A DNA stretch of 64,000 nucleotides from Henriciella sp. (GTDB lineage Bacteria > Pseudomonadota > Alphaproteobacteria > Caulobacterales > Hyphomonadaceae): the NCBI GenBank assembly GCA_021776655.1, contig JAJFFK010000023.1:1-64000 (forward strand), given 5' to 3'. The notes beneath the pieces were generated by a model, which was not told the origin of the DNA, did no database searches, and saw only the letters and a list, made by a program, of their open reading frames with translations. The translations under genes and the position numbers were made by a program. Positions 23,901-33,184 of this stretch are shown here, in pieces (positions within the stretch are counted from its first letter, which is position 1; each line of letters begins with the position of its first letter).

Positions 23901-26835
23901 CCGGATCGGGGCCAACATTCTGACCAATATGCTCGGCCAAAACCTTGACGATCTCCGCGACAAATTTGCCGCTTACCGCACCGCCCGCGCCGAGGCCGGG
24001 TATGATGGTCCCGGCAATATCACCGTGATGCTGCACACATTTGTCTGCGAGGACACCGCCAAAGCCAAAGAGATCGCCCGCAAGCCGTTTTGCGACTATC
24101 TGATGAGTTCGTTCGATCTGGTCAAAATGGCCCCGACAATGTTCCCGGCTTTCCGCCAGCCGTCACGCAGCGGCGGAGATGATCTCGATACAAGCGCCTT
24201 CACCGAAGAAGACATGGAAGCCTTGATGGACCATGCCTTTGATCGCTATTTCGAAACGGCCGGCCTGTTTGGCTCCCCCGAAAACGCACTGGCAATTGTC
24301 GAGAAACTCAAATCCATCGGCGCGAGTGAAGTTGGCTGCCTGATTGATTTCGGGGTCAACCCCGAGATCGTGCTGGCAAGCCTGCCCCACCTCAACCGGC
24401 TGCGCCAACTGGCCAATCCAGCCCATGAAGCAGATTTGAGTGAGACCAGCTCGGTCGCCGTTGATTATACTTTGGCCGAACAAATCAGCCGTCACAGTGT
24501 CACGCATATGCAGTGCACACCATCAATGGCGCGCCTGTTGATCAGTGACCCGGATGGCCTGGCCAGCTTCAGACAGCTTGACCATTTACTGCTCGGCGGC
24601 GAAGCCTTGCCGCAAGATCTGGTCGATCAGATACAACCCGTGATGACCGGCCAGCTACACAATATGTACGGCCCAACTGAAACGACGATCTGGTCAACGA
24701 CGTCCACGATTACCACCGATCAGCCGATTACGATTGGCCACCCGATTGCCAATACCGTGATCCGCATCCTTGATCGCCAGGGCCAGCTTGCCCCGGCAGG
24801 TGTGGCAGGGGAGCTGTACATTGGCGGCGCCGGTATCGTACGTGGTTATCTTGGCCAGCCTGAGCTGACGGCGGAGCGTTTTATCGCTGACCCATACAGG
24901 CCGGGCGAGCGTCTCTACCGCACCGGCGACCTTGCGCGCTATACGACAGGTGGGGCGCTCGACTTCCTTGGCCGCCTTGATTATCAGGTCAAGGTCAATG
25001 GCTACCGGATTGAGCTGGGTGAGATTGAAACCGTTCTGGGCCGCCACAACGCCGTCTGGCAAAGTGTCGTCAGCGCGCGTCACGACAACGGCACGCCCCA
25101 ACTGGTTGCATATCTCAAGACCACAAGTGATGCCGCATCCGGATCGGACAGCAATCATGTCGCGCGTTGGCAGGCACTATGGGACGACGCCTACCGCCAG
25201 ACCGAAACGACAAATGATCCAAGGTTTGATATTTCCGGCTGGAATGACAGCTATAGCGGCGCGCCGATTGCGACTGATCAGATGCGCGAATGGCTGGACC
25301 AGACCGCGCACAATATTCTCGCTCTGTCGCCGAAGCGCGTGCTTGAAATTGGCTGCGGCACCGGCATGGTCCTGTTCGCAACATTGGCGGAACTTGATCA
25401 CTATACCGGCCTCGACCTGTCATCGCATGCGCTCGAGACAATCGCCGCCAACCTGACCCACGCCGAGCGCCAGAAAACCACGCTGTTGCAACAGCCTGCC
25501 CATAGGCTGGACCAGATCAGCGCCGAGACATTCGATACGGTGGTGATCAATTCGGTCGCCCAATACTTCCCCGATAGCGCCTATCTTGCCGATGTCATTG
25601 CGCGCGCCTGTGATCAAGTTAGCGATGGCGGTCATATCTTCCTCGGCGACATTCGCAGCCGCGACCATGTCGACGCCTTCCATACCGCGGTCGAGCTGCA
25701 TCAGGCCCCCGGAGACCTAACCAGCGACGCTATATCAGCACGCATCGACAAACGAATTGCGCAAGATAACGAACTGGTCGTCTCGGAAAGCTGGTTCCAC
25801 GCGCTGGTCCGCGACCTGCCACGCCTGACCAGGGTTGAGATCAATCTCAAACGCGGGCTGGCCAGCAATGAGATGATCGATTTCCGCTATGATGTGGTGT
25901 TGCATGTTGGCGGTGCGGCCGAGGCGGCGGTGGATCTACCGCCTGTAAACAATACCAAAACCCTGGCAGAGATCAAAACGGCGCTGGCCGACACGCCGCC
26001 AGTACTGTGGCTGACCGACCTGCCCAATGCTCGCCTGTCAGGCCTTTACAAAGTGCGGGCGGCAATGGCCCAGACTGTAAACGCTGACGCGCTGCGCCAG
26101 ACCTTCGCCGCGTCGGACGCTGAAGCCATCAATCCGGGGGCGCTGGTCGAACTTGACCCCGATTATGATGTCACAATCGTCTGGGCCCGTTCAGGTAATC
26201 CGGACCTATTCGATGCAATACTGCGCCATAAAAGCCTCGGCCCGGCGCGGGTACAGATGCCGGCTCCGGCTCACGATCAGGCGCTGGCAACCTATACCAA
26301 TCAGCCCGCCGAACAGGTCACAGACCGGGGCGCTCTGTTTGACGGTTTGCGCACCCATCTGCGCGAGGTTCTGCCCGACTATATGATCCCATCTGCGTTT
26401 GTCGTGATGGACGCGTTCCCATTGACCCCGAACGGCAAGATCGATCGCAATGCCCTGCCCGCGCCAGGCGCATCAATCGCCCGCTCAGCCGAGGTCTATG
26501 TCGCCCCGACGAACCAACTGGAAGAAACGATTGTCGACATCTGGAAGGATTTGCTGGATATTGAAAAAGTTGGTCTACGCGACAATATCTTTGATCTTGG
26601 GGCCAATTCCCTGCTGACGGCGCAGGCCAATCAACGCCTGTCCCAACGTCTGGATCGCAAAATCTCGCTGGTTGCGATGTTCCGCTATCCAACCATCGAA
26701 GCGCTGGCCGGTCATCTCGGCGGTGATACCGCTGCTCCAGGAGCGACAAGCAAGCGAACAGAAGACCGCGAGGGTCGGCGCAAGGACGCCGCCTCCCGTC
26801 GCCGTGAACTACGTGAAAGGCGTCAAGGCGCATGA
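20971..26835 (+). CDS. NRPS: formyltransferase / partial condensation / adenylation interrupted by monooxygenase and methyltransferase / carrier
   Basis: A 1954-aa loading-type NRPS. Domains in order: formyltransferase (1-310; catalytic Asn92, His94, Asp130 with the same spacing as in Fmt); C-terminal lobe of a condensation domain (324-535; no HHxxxDG anywhere); adenylation part 1 (553-776, TSGSTGRPKG); luciferase-like monooxygenase of the MupA/Atu3671 type (about 790-1150, starting MEFGLFYFS); adenylation part 2 (YGPTETT near 1234, GRLDYQVKVNGYRIELGEIE near 1335); SAM methyltransferase (about 1397-1650, VLEIGCGTG near 1457); adenylation end (LTPNGKIDR near 1817); carrier (LGANSLL, Ser1880); basic charged tail. 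Pocket residues align to D-I-L-Q-L-G-M-I-W-K, matching the glycine code. The stop overlaps the PKS start by 4 bp. Confidence 0.93.
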   Translation: MVELRAVFIGTGRLLIACAEQWTASGHTLHGVISDCPDVSTWARENQIPRLSVAEDQTAWLSRAPFDYLFSVINHAIIPSEVLALPRRRAINYHDAPLPHYSGFNATSWAIMEGAKQHGVTWHEMSDAVDSGGILVQKMIDITPNDTGFTLGVKCIEAGLESFTELLGLLSGEATSGRPMPVQTQGPRQDFHLRSDRPELGLIDLAQPASHSHALIRALDLGMDDNWMCRPKLALSDRMLVIGEAKITQSNGASAGEVLAMNTDSLTVATSDDALILRDLTDVSGSPVDLSSLGLQVGQTLAPELALVSDAAAAFDAKRSKSERFWVKRLASQHGPALAELIAHNGPATPAVDQRTLPANLGSVAPLAALATYLARTGEEAAFDVARHQSAQADHPSAYATALPLRLTPDLSATFTKLCQHVTDEQALQDKHVTYARDIRLRYQALRDIADQTDALTIGVRQADALALAPHQALVEGTHLTLVLGEPGQAFGWVYDQSAMSQVAFTAFADRIDTLLADVAAHPDHTLGDLQILPAPEQECLLTTWQDTAVPYDDTACIHTLFEAQVARTPDAAAIVFNDDSLTYRELDLRANQVAQRLQSEGIGPDDLVAICIERSLDLMIGLLGILKAGGGYVPLDPVYPRERLGLMLEDAKAKVVLTQRHLSSRLPTHGGAQIAIEDIAIDGSGARPASAVTSNNLAYVIFTSGSTGRPKGVMVEHRTVANFFTGMDQVIGTDPGVWLAVTSVSFDISVLELFWTLARGFKTVIQAESDRTSLVNGADDATAQVTATSQPMEFGLFYFSADQGSAEPGKAYRLLLEGARFADANGFSAVWTPERHFHEFGGLYPNPAVTTAALATITKNVALRAGSCVLPLHNPLRVAEDWAVIDQLSGGRVGLSFASGWHVNDFAFMPDNYERRREIMLESIEIVTKLWRGEEVTVPNGNGDPISVSVLPRPVQEKPPMWIAAAGSPDTFKMAGRIGANILTNMLGQNLDDLRDKFAAYRTARAEAGYDGPGNITVMLHTFVCEDTAKAKEIARKPFCDYLMSSFDLVKMAPTMFPAFRQPSRSGGDDLDTSAFTEEDMEALMDHAFDRYFETAGLFGSPENALAIVEKLKSIGASEVGCLIDFGVNPEIVLASLPHLNRLRQLANPAHEADLSETSSVAVDYTLAEQISRHSVTHMQCTPSMARLLISDPDGLASFRQLDHLLLGGEALPQDLVDQIQPVMTGQLHNMYGPTETTIWSTTSTITTDQPITIGHPIANTVIRILDRQGQLAPAGVAGELYIGGAGIVRGYLGQPELTAERFIADPYRPGERLYRTGDLARYTTGGALDFLGRLDYQVKVNGYRIELGEIETVLGRHNAVWQSVVSARHDNGTPQLVAYLKTTSDAASGSDSNHVARWQALWDDAYRQTETTNDPRFDISGWNDSYSGAPIATDQMREWLDQTAHNILALSPKRVLEIGCGTGMVLFATLAELDHYTGLDLSSHALETIAANLTHAERQKTTLLQQPAHRLDQISAETFDTVVINSVAQYFPDSAYLADVIARACDQVSDGGHIFLGDIRSRDHVDAFHTAVELHQAPGDLTSDAISARIDKRIAQDNELVVSESWFHALVRDLPRLTRVEINLKRGLASNEMIDFRYDVVLHVGGAAEAAVDLPPVNNTKTLAEIKTALADTPPVLWLTDLPNARLSGLYKVRAAMAQTVNADALRQTFAASDAEAINPGALVELDPDYDVTIVWARSGNPDLFDAILRHKSLGPARVQMPAPAHDQALATYTNQPAEQVTDRGALFDGLRTHLREVLPDYMIPSAFVVMDAFPLTPNGKIDRNALPAPGASIARSAEVYVAPTNQLEETIVDIWKDLLDIEKVGLRDNIFDLGANSLLTAQANQRLSQRLDRKISLVAMFRYPTIEALAGHLGGDTAAPGATSKRTEDREGRRKDAASRRRELRERRQGA

Positions 26836-29800
26836 CCGATCAATCCGACGATTCCCTCCGCGACGATCCCGAGATCGCAATTATTGGCATGGCCGGGCGC
26901 TTTCCCGGGGCGAACAATATTGATGCGTTCTGGGAAAATATCAGAGACGGGGTTGAGTCGATCCTGCCGCTCAGTGACGAGGAATTGCTCGAAGCTGGCG
27001 TGACCCGCACTGAGCTGTCCGACCCCAACTATGTCAAAGCCTGCCCGATCCTTGAGGATGTCGACAAGTTCGATGCCAGCTTCTTTGGCTTCAGCCCGCG
27101 CGATGCCTCGGTGATGGACCCGGCCCATCGCCTGTTTCTGGAGATCGCCTGGGCAGCGGTTGAGCATGCCGGATATACGGCGCTACCGAACGAGGGTTCG
27201 GTTGGCGTTTTTGCCGGGGTCGGCGCGCCGCTCTACATGATCGAGAATGTTCGCACCAATCCCGAGCTGATGCGGTCGATGGGCGAGTTTCTGGTGCGCC
27301 ATACTGGCAATGATATGAATTTCCTGGCGACCCGTGTGTCCTATGAAATGGACCTGCGCGGGCCAAGCATGAATGTGCAGACCGCCTGTTCTTCGGCGCT
27401 GACCTCATTGCATCTTGCCGCCCAGAGCCTGCGCCTCGGCGAATGTTCGATGGCGCTGGCGGGTGGATCGACCGTCCTGTTTCCGCACAATCGCGGATAT
27501 ATGTATCAAGAAGGCGAGATTTACTCGCCGGATGGCCATTGCCGCCCGTTCGACGCAAAAAGCGCTGGCACCGTGTTCGGCAGCGGCGCAGGTGTGGTTG
27601 TTCTGAAACGCCTCTGCGACGCGCTGGATGACGGCGACACCATCCACGCTGTGATCAAAGGCTCTGCGGTCAATAATGATGGCGCCGTCAAAGTCGGTTA
27701 TCTTGCCCCCGGCGTAGAAGGCCAGGCCGAGGTTATCCGCGCCGCCCTTGCCGACGCCAAGATTGGCGCTGAGACCGTCACCTATATCGAAACCCATGGC
27801 ACCGGTACGTTGGTCGGTGATCCGATCGAAGTTGAGGCTCTGAACGAGGCGTTCAGTGACGCAAGTACAGCGCCGGCCTCTTGCGGTATCGGGTCGGTAA
27901 AATCCAATATTGGCCACCTTGGCGAGGCTGCGGCCGCGGCATCGCTGATCAAGGCGGTTATGGCTCTGAAACACCGCCAAATGCCGCCCAGCCTTGGCTT
28001 TGAGACCCTCAACCCGGCAATTGATTTTTCCGAAAGCCCGTTCTTCGTCAATGACACATTGCGCGACTGGACCTCCACATCCGGCCCGCTGCGCTGCGGC
28101 GTGACAGCGCTTGGGGCTGGCGGCAGCAATTGCCATGTCATTCTGGAACAAGCGCCCGAGCCAATCCCCGGTGAGGATGAACGCACCCAGCAACTTCTGG
28201 TGCTCAGCGCCAAGACCAAAGCCGCGCTTGATCGAGCGTCTGACAGGCTTGCCGATGCGTTGGAAGCTGATCCCTCTATCGATCTTGCCGACGCGGCCTA
28301 TACGCTGGCACTTGGTCGCCGCACGATGCCGCACCGCCGGGCTCTGGCTGCACGTGACAGAGCCGATGCGATTGACCAATTGCGCACGCGTAAACCACAA
28401 CGCATGGTGACTGATCAGGCCGAAGGTGGTGTGGCCAAAACCGTTTTCATGTTCCCGGGCGGCGGCGCGCAATATGCCCGCATGGGATATGAATTGTACA
28501 CTGAGGAACCGGTCTACAAGCAAGCTATTGATGATTGTCTGGCCATCATCAATCCGAAATTGGGCCGCGATCTTGGCGCGCTGATGTTCGCCCCTGCCAA
28601 TCAGATCGAAGCGGCGACCCGCACGCTGGAGCAGCCCTCGCTGACCCTGCCATCGCTGTTTGCCACCGAATATGCGATGGCCTGCCTGTTCAAGCATTGG
28701 GGCATGAACCCCGACGCGATGATTGGCCATTCAATGGGCGAATATCTCGCCGCATGTCTGGCTGATGTGGTCAGTCTGGAAGATGCGATCAGCTTGGTCA
28801 TGCTGCGTGGGACATTGTTTGAAAAAGTTGCGCGCGGGCGCATGCTGGCTGTGCCACTGCCTGAGGCGGAGGTGCGTGCCGCCGCGCCGCAAGAGATTGA
28901 CATTGCCGCCGCCAACGCGCCGGACCTGTGTGTTGCGTCTGGCCCTATCGCCGCAATAGAGGCGCTCGAAACGGCGCTCGCCGCCCACGACGTCGAAACA
29001 ACCCAGGTTCGCATCGATGTCGCGGCCCATTCACGTATGCTGGATCCGATCCTGGGAGAGTTCCGCGCCTTATGCAAAACGATCCGGTTTAGCCCGCCAC
29101 AGCTACCTTTTGTCTCAAATGTCAGCGGCACCTGGATCACCGATGCAGAGGCCTGCGACCCGGAATACTGGGTCACACATCTGCGCTCAACCGTGCGCTT
29201 TGCCGATGGCGTAAAAACCCTGCAATCCTTAGGGAATCCGGTTCTGCTTGAGGTTGGGCCGGGTCGAACATTGTCAATGTTGGCAAAAGCTCAAGACGAG
29301 CCGATGCGCCATGCCTTCAACACCATGCGCCACCCGCAGGAACCGGCCAGTGATCTGGCTTATGCGCTGACCAGTTTCGGACGCCTCTGGGCCGCCGGAG
29401 CGGATGTCGAGTGGAGCGCTTTCTACACCGACCAGTTACGCAATCGCATCGCGCTGCCAACCTATCCGTTTGAGCGCCAGAGCTACTGGATCGAACCGGG
29501 TACAGCCAATGCGCCTGCGGCGTCACAAGATCTGATCAAGCGTCCGGACCTGCAAGACTGGTTCTACAGCCTGGGGTATTGCCAAGCGCCATTGGTTGAG
29601 ACCTCAGATGAGGCCGACACCAAAACCTGGCTTGTCCTGTCAAGCAATGGCCGCGATGGTCGCAATCTGGCGCGCGCGCTAGCCTCGCAACGGATGACCC
29701 CACAACAGGTGACCCAAGTGCGTCATGGCAGTAAACTTGCCCTGCATAGTGATGGGGTCTGGCGCTGTAATTTCGACGACCCTGAGCAATATGTCGCCTT

Positions 29801-32800
29801 GCTTGAGGCGGTTGAGAAGACCAGCGGCTGTCCCGATCATGTTGTTTTCATGGCGGCAGAAACGCGCCGCAACGCCTCAAATCCGCAAAACATGCCAGGC
29901 CTAAATGAGCATTTCTTCCATCCCGCATACCTGGTTCAGGCGCTTGGCGGATTGTCTGGCGAGGCGCAGTTCTCCTTGGTCACTTCCGGCCTGTCGGGAA
30001 TTGATGGCGAGACCGTTCGCCCTGAAGCGGCGCTTGCACTCGGCCCGGTTCTGGTTGCACCGCGTGAGCTTGAGAACTTGCAAGCGCGCTGCATCGATCT
30101 TCCGCGCAAAACTCTGTTGCGGGGCCAGCACAAGAACCTGACCACGCGCCTGATCGCAGAATTACGCACGCAAACCGATGATCAGATCGTTGTCCTGCGC
30201 TCTGACGAGCGCTGGGTGCGGCAAATCCAGCCGCTGCCACTCTGCGAAATCGCTGAAAATACATCCGCAGAGGACTGGCTACGCGAAGATGGCGTCTATC
30301 TGATCACCGGCGGTCTCGGCGGAATCGGGCTTGAGGTATCCGAACATCTGGTGCGCCGCAAACCGGTCAAACTCGTGCTACTCGCGCGTGCTGAACTGCC
30401 TGATGAGGCGCAATGGGATACAATCCTGGAGACCTCTGGCTCCAGCCGTGTGGCCCAACGCATTGCCCGCGTGCGAAAATTACGCGCGATGGGCGCGCAG
30501 GTTATGGTGGTCACGGGCGATCTCACTGACCCCGCCAGTTTGCGCAGCGCTCTCGACACGGCCCGCGCCACGTTCGGGCCCCTGAACGGGGTCCTGCACG
30601 CAGCAGGTGTGATGGACGACGCACCGCTAATGGCCAAGACAACCGAAGCGATGACGCAAGTTCTGGCGGCAAAAGTTGGCGGCACGCTGGCTCTGGATAG
30701 CTTGATCACTGAACCCCTCGACGCGTTTATCATGTTCTCTTCGGTGGCCTCTTTCCTCGGCCTGCCGGGCCAAATTGACTATACCAGTGCCAATGCTTTT
30801 CTGGATGCGTTTGCATGTGAGCGCGCGCAACGCGCCAGCGGTCGTACCTTGGTGATCAACTGGAATGCCTGGCGCGATATCGGCATGGCCGCCGCCCAAC
30901 ACGATCAGAACCAGCACGGGCGCGAGCCTGACATGCCGAGCCAGCATCCCGCGCTTGATGGCTATAGCGATCTTGGCGAACAACGCCTGGTCACTGCCAC
31001 GTTCAGCCGCGATGATGACTGGCTCCTGTCTGAACACGTGGTCAAGGATGGCACCGTACTTCTACCCGGGACAGCATTTTTGGAGCTGGCCCACGCGGCC
31101 TATTGCGAAGGCCGCGAGCCCGGCCCGGTTGAACTGACAAATCTGACCTTCCTGTCGGCCTTTATCGCTGATCCCGGCGCGCCAAAACGGCTGAGCATCC
31201 AGCTCACACCCAATGAAACCGGGCACGACATCGCGATGTATGCCGGGGCAGACCTGTCAGCGACCCCGCTGGTCATCGGAGAGGCCCGGCCATGCACGGC
31301 GGCACTTCCTGCTGCGCTTGACCTACCGGCGCTCGGCGCACGCTGCACGACCCGCGAATGGACGTCTCCGGATGGCTTTCTTGATCAGAGCTTCATGGAT
31401 TTCGGGCCGCGCTGGGCCAACATGCTCAAGGTACAGTATGGCCACAGCGAAGCCTTGCTGGAGCTGCGCCTTAGCGATGATTTCAAATCTGATCTTGATG
31501 GCTACGCCCTGCATCCGGCCTTGCTCGACATGGCCACTGGCGGCGCGCAGGCTTTGATCAAGGATATTGACCTGGCCAAGGATTTCTTCGTGCCGATGGG
31601 CTATGAGCGGGTGCGGGTCTTCGCCGCGATGCCGCAACACGTGTTCAGCCACGTGCGCTGTCTACACGCAACTGATAAGGCTCTGGCTTATTTCAATATC
31701 ACTTTGACCGATGCCAGCGGCCAGGTGTTTGCTGAAATTTCCCGCTTCACCATGCGCCGCATCGAAACCGGCGCAACCTTGGCACAGAATGCCCAGCGAG
31801 ACGGCCAGGCCGCTCATCAGAGCCGTGATGATGCTATGGCCGCAATCCTGCGTGAAGCCATCACAGTGCCAGAGGGCCTTGATGCGTTTGACCGGATTAT
31901 GGCTCAGCCGGGACTAGTCCAGGTCGCCGCCTCTTCGGTTGATGTTCAGCTATGGAGCCGCCAACTTGCGGCGAGCGCAACAACCGCAGACCGAGAGGCA
32001 AATCCTGAAGGCTTCCAGCGCCCTGAACTCGATGAGGATTATGCCGCGCCGGTCTCGTCAGTGGAGAAAACCCTGGCCAACATCTGGGCCGGTTTGCTGG
32101 GTGTGCGCCAAGTCGGGATCAATGATGACTTCTTCGAGCTTGGCGGCAACTCGCTGGTCGGCGTGCGCTTGTTCGCCGCCGTTCGAAAGAAATTCGACGT
32201 CGCGCTACCGCTCGCCACCTTGTTCGAAGCCCCAACAATTGCACAATTGGCTGAGCTTCTGCTCTCGCGCGGGGTCGAAGGAAATACCGCTATAGATGAG
32301 GCAACCCCGGACTGGTCTCCATTGGTCAAGATTAGAGCCGGTAATGTTAATCTGCTCCCACTTTACTGCACGCATGGCTCTCGCGGTAATGTCCTCGTGT
32401 TTAAAAATCTGGCGGACCGTTTAGCTCACAACCGCCCGGTCTATGGCTTGCAGGCGCGCGGCGTCGATGGCGTACTGGCCCCCGATGAGTCGATTAATGC
32501 CATGGCGACACGCTATGTTGAGGCGATAAGAACCGTCCAGCCCCATGGGCCATACTTGCTAGCCGGCAATTCGGGAGGCGGTGTTATTTCCTTTGAAATG
32601 GCACAAATCCTGACTCGCGAAGGTGAGATCGTCGAACTCGTCATGATGATCGACTCACTGGAACCAACCGAGATGCGCGAGCCGATCACCTGGTTAAATC
32701 GCTTCAGATATCTGCACCGTGTAAAACCGCAGCGTTTCATCAAACTGCCAAGTGTCGTCTGGCAATATCAGATCAAACCCAGACTGTATAAACTTCTTGG

Positions 32801-33146
32801 AAAGACAATTTCAGAACCCAAACTAACTCTGCTTGAAGAGGCTGGAGAGACCGTTCATCAAGCCTACTTCCGGAGCCAGGATGCCTACTCGCCTGAGCCT
32901 TATAGCGGTGATGTTCTGGTCATTGTTGCCAAGGATGCCCGCATGCATTTCCTGCGCAGCGGCTCACATCTTGGCTGGCAAAACTATGTCAGCGGAAAAC
33001 TGCTCAGAGCTGAAGTAGATGCTGAGCATTTAAGCTTGTTCAGTGAGCCATCAGTTTCACAAATGGCAACGGCATTTGATGACACTATCAGCGCCGAATA
33101 TTGTGTTGAGCAAACCCTGTCCAAAATTGAGAAATCTCGGGCCTGA
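26832..33146 (+). CDS. Type I polyketide synthase KS-AT-KR-DH-carrier-thioesterase
   Basis: A single-module, 2104-aa PKS. KS covers residues 14-440 (Cys186 in QTACSSALTS, His322 in ETHGTG, His362 in NIGHLGEA). AT covers about 535-830 (Ser634 in GHSMGEY; the AAHS-type specificity motif leaves the extender unclear, malonyl- more likely than methylmalonyl-CoA). A structural half-KR leads to the catalytic KR (TGGLGGIG near 1160, Tyr1317 in QIDYTSAN). DH follows, instead of preceding, KR (His1402 in SEHVVKDGTVLLPG, Asp1566 in HPALLD). Carrier Ser1774 is in LGGNSL. Thioesterase has Ser1914 in AGNSGGG, Asp1941 and His2066. KS accepts the aminoacyl chain from the upstream NRPS; TE releases the product. 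No enoyl reductase is present. Confidence 0.95.
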   Translation: MTDQSDDSLRDDPEIAIIGMAGRFPGANNIDAFWENIRDGVESILPLSDEELLEAGVTRTELSDPNYVKACPILEDVDKFDASFFGFSPRDASVMDPAHRLFLEIAWAAVEHAGYTALPNEGSVGVFAGVGAPLYMIENVRTNPELMRSMGEFLVRHTGNDMNFLATRVSYEMDLRGPSMNVQTACSSALTSLHLAAQSLRLGECSMALAGGSTVLFPHNRGYMYQEGEIYSPDGHCRPFDAKSAGTVFGSGAGVVVLKRLCDALDDGDTIHAVIKGSAVNNDGAVKVGYLAPGVEGQAEVIRAALADAKIGAETVTYIETHGTGTLVGDPIEVEALNEAFSDASTAPASCGIGSVKSNIGHLGEAAAAASLIKAVMALKHRQMPPSLGFETLNPAIDFSESPFFVNDTLRDWTSTSGPLRCGVTALGAGGSNCHVILEQAPEPIPGEDERTQQLLVLSAKTKAALDRASDRLADALEADPSIDLADAAYTLALGRRTMPHRRALAARDRADAIDQLRTRKPQRMVTDQAEGGVAKTVFMFPGGGAQYARMGYELYTEEPVYKQAIDDCLAIINPKLGRDLGALMFAPANQIEAATRTLEQPSLTLPSLFATEYAMACLFKHWGMNPDAMIGHSMGEYLAACLADVVSLEDAISLVMLRGTLFEKVARGRMLAVPLPEAEVRAAAPQEIDIAAANAPDLCVASGPIAAIEALETALAAHDVETTQVRIDVAAHSRMLDPILGEFRALCKTIRFSPPQLPFVSNVSGTWITDAEACDPEYWVTHLRSTVRFADGVKTLQSLGNPVLLEVGPGRTLSMLAKAQDEPMRHAFNTMRHPQEPASDLAYALTSFGRLWAAGADVEWSAFYTDQLRNRIALPTYPFERQSYWIEPGTANAPAASQDLIKRPDLQDWFYSLGYCQAPLVETSDEADTKTWLVLSSNGRDGRNLARALASQRMTPQQVTQVRHGSKLALHSDGVWRCNFDDPEQYVALLEAVEKTSGCPDHVVFMAAETRRNASNPQNMPGLNEHFFHPAYLVQALGGLSGEAQFSLVTSGLSGIDGETVRPEAALALGPVLVAPRELENLQARCIDLPRKTLLRGQHKNLTTRLIAELRTQTDDQIVVLRSDERWVRQIQPLPLCEIAENTSAEDWLREDGVYLITGGLGGIGLEVSEHLVRRKPVKLVLLARAELPDEAQWDTILETSGSSRVAQRIARVRKLRAMGAQVMVVTGDLTDPASLRSALDTARATFGPLNGVLHAAGVMDDAPLMAKTTEAMTQVLAAKVGGTLALDSLITEPLDAFIMFSSVASFLGLPGQIDYTSANAFLDAFACERAQRASGRTLVINWNAWRDIGMAAAQHDQNQHGREPDMPSQHPALDGYSDLGEQRLVTATFSRDDDWLLSEHVVKDGTVLLPGTAFLELAHAAYCEGREPGPVELTNLTFLSAFIADPGAPKRLSIQLTPNETGHDIAMYAGADLSATPLVIGEARPCTAALPAALDLPALGARCTTREWTSPDGFLDQSFMDFGPRWANMLKVQYGHSEALLELRLSDDFKSDLDGYALHPALLDMATGGAQALIKDIDLAKDFFVPMGYERVRVFAAMPQHVFSHVRCLHATDKALAYFNITLTDASGQVFAEISRFTMRRIETGATLAQNAQRDGQAAHQSRDDAMAAILREAITVPEGLDAFDRIMAQPGLVQVAASSVDVQLWSRQLAASATTADREANPEGFQRPELDEDYAAPVSSVEKTLANIWAGLLGVRQVGINDDFFELGGNSLVGVRLFAAVRKKFDVALPLATLFEAPTIAQLAELLLSRGVEGNTAIDEATPDWSPLVKIRAGNVNLLPLYCTHGSRGNVLVFKNLADRLAHNRPVYGLQARGVDGVLAPDESINAMATRYVEAIRTVQPHGPYLLAGNSGGGVISFEMAQILTREGEIVELVMMIDSLEPTEMREPITWLNRFRYLHRVKPQRFIKLPSVVWQYQIKPRLYKLLGKTISEPKLTLLEEAGETVHQAYFRSQDAYSPEPYSGDVLVIVAKDARMHFLRSGSHLGWQNYVSGKLLRAEVDAEHLSLFSEPSVSQMATAFDDTISAEYCVEQTLSKIEKSRA

Positions 33147-33184
33147 AGCGAACCGGCATATGCTCCAGCAATAGACGCGGCGAC

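Noticed and set aside
27405-28730. Long open frame (441 codons) antisense to the PKS gene
   Set aside because: It is a G+C-driven shadow of the KS-AT coding region; translation shows no family pattern, while the plus strand has all KS and AT catalytic motifs.
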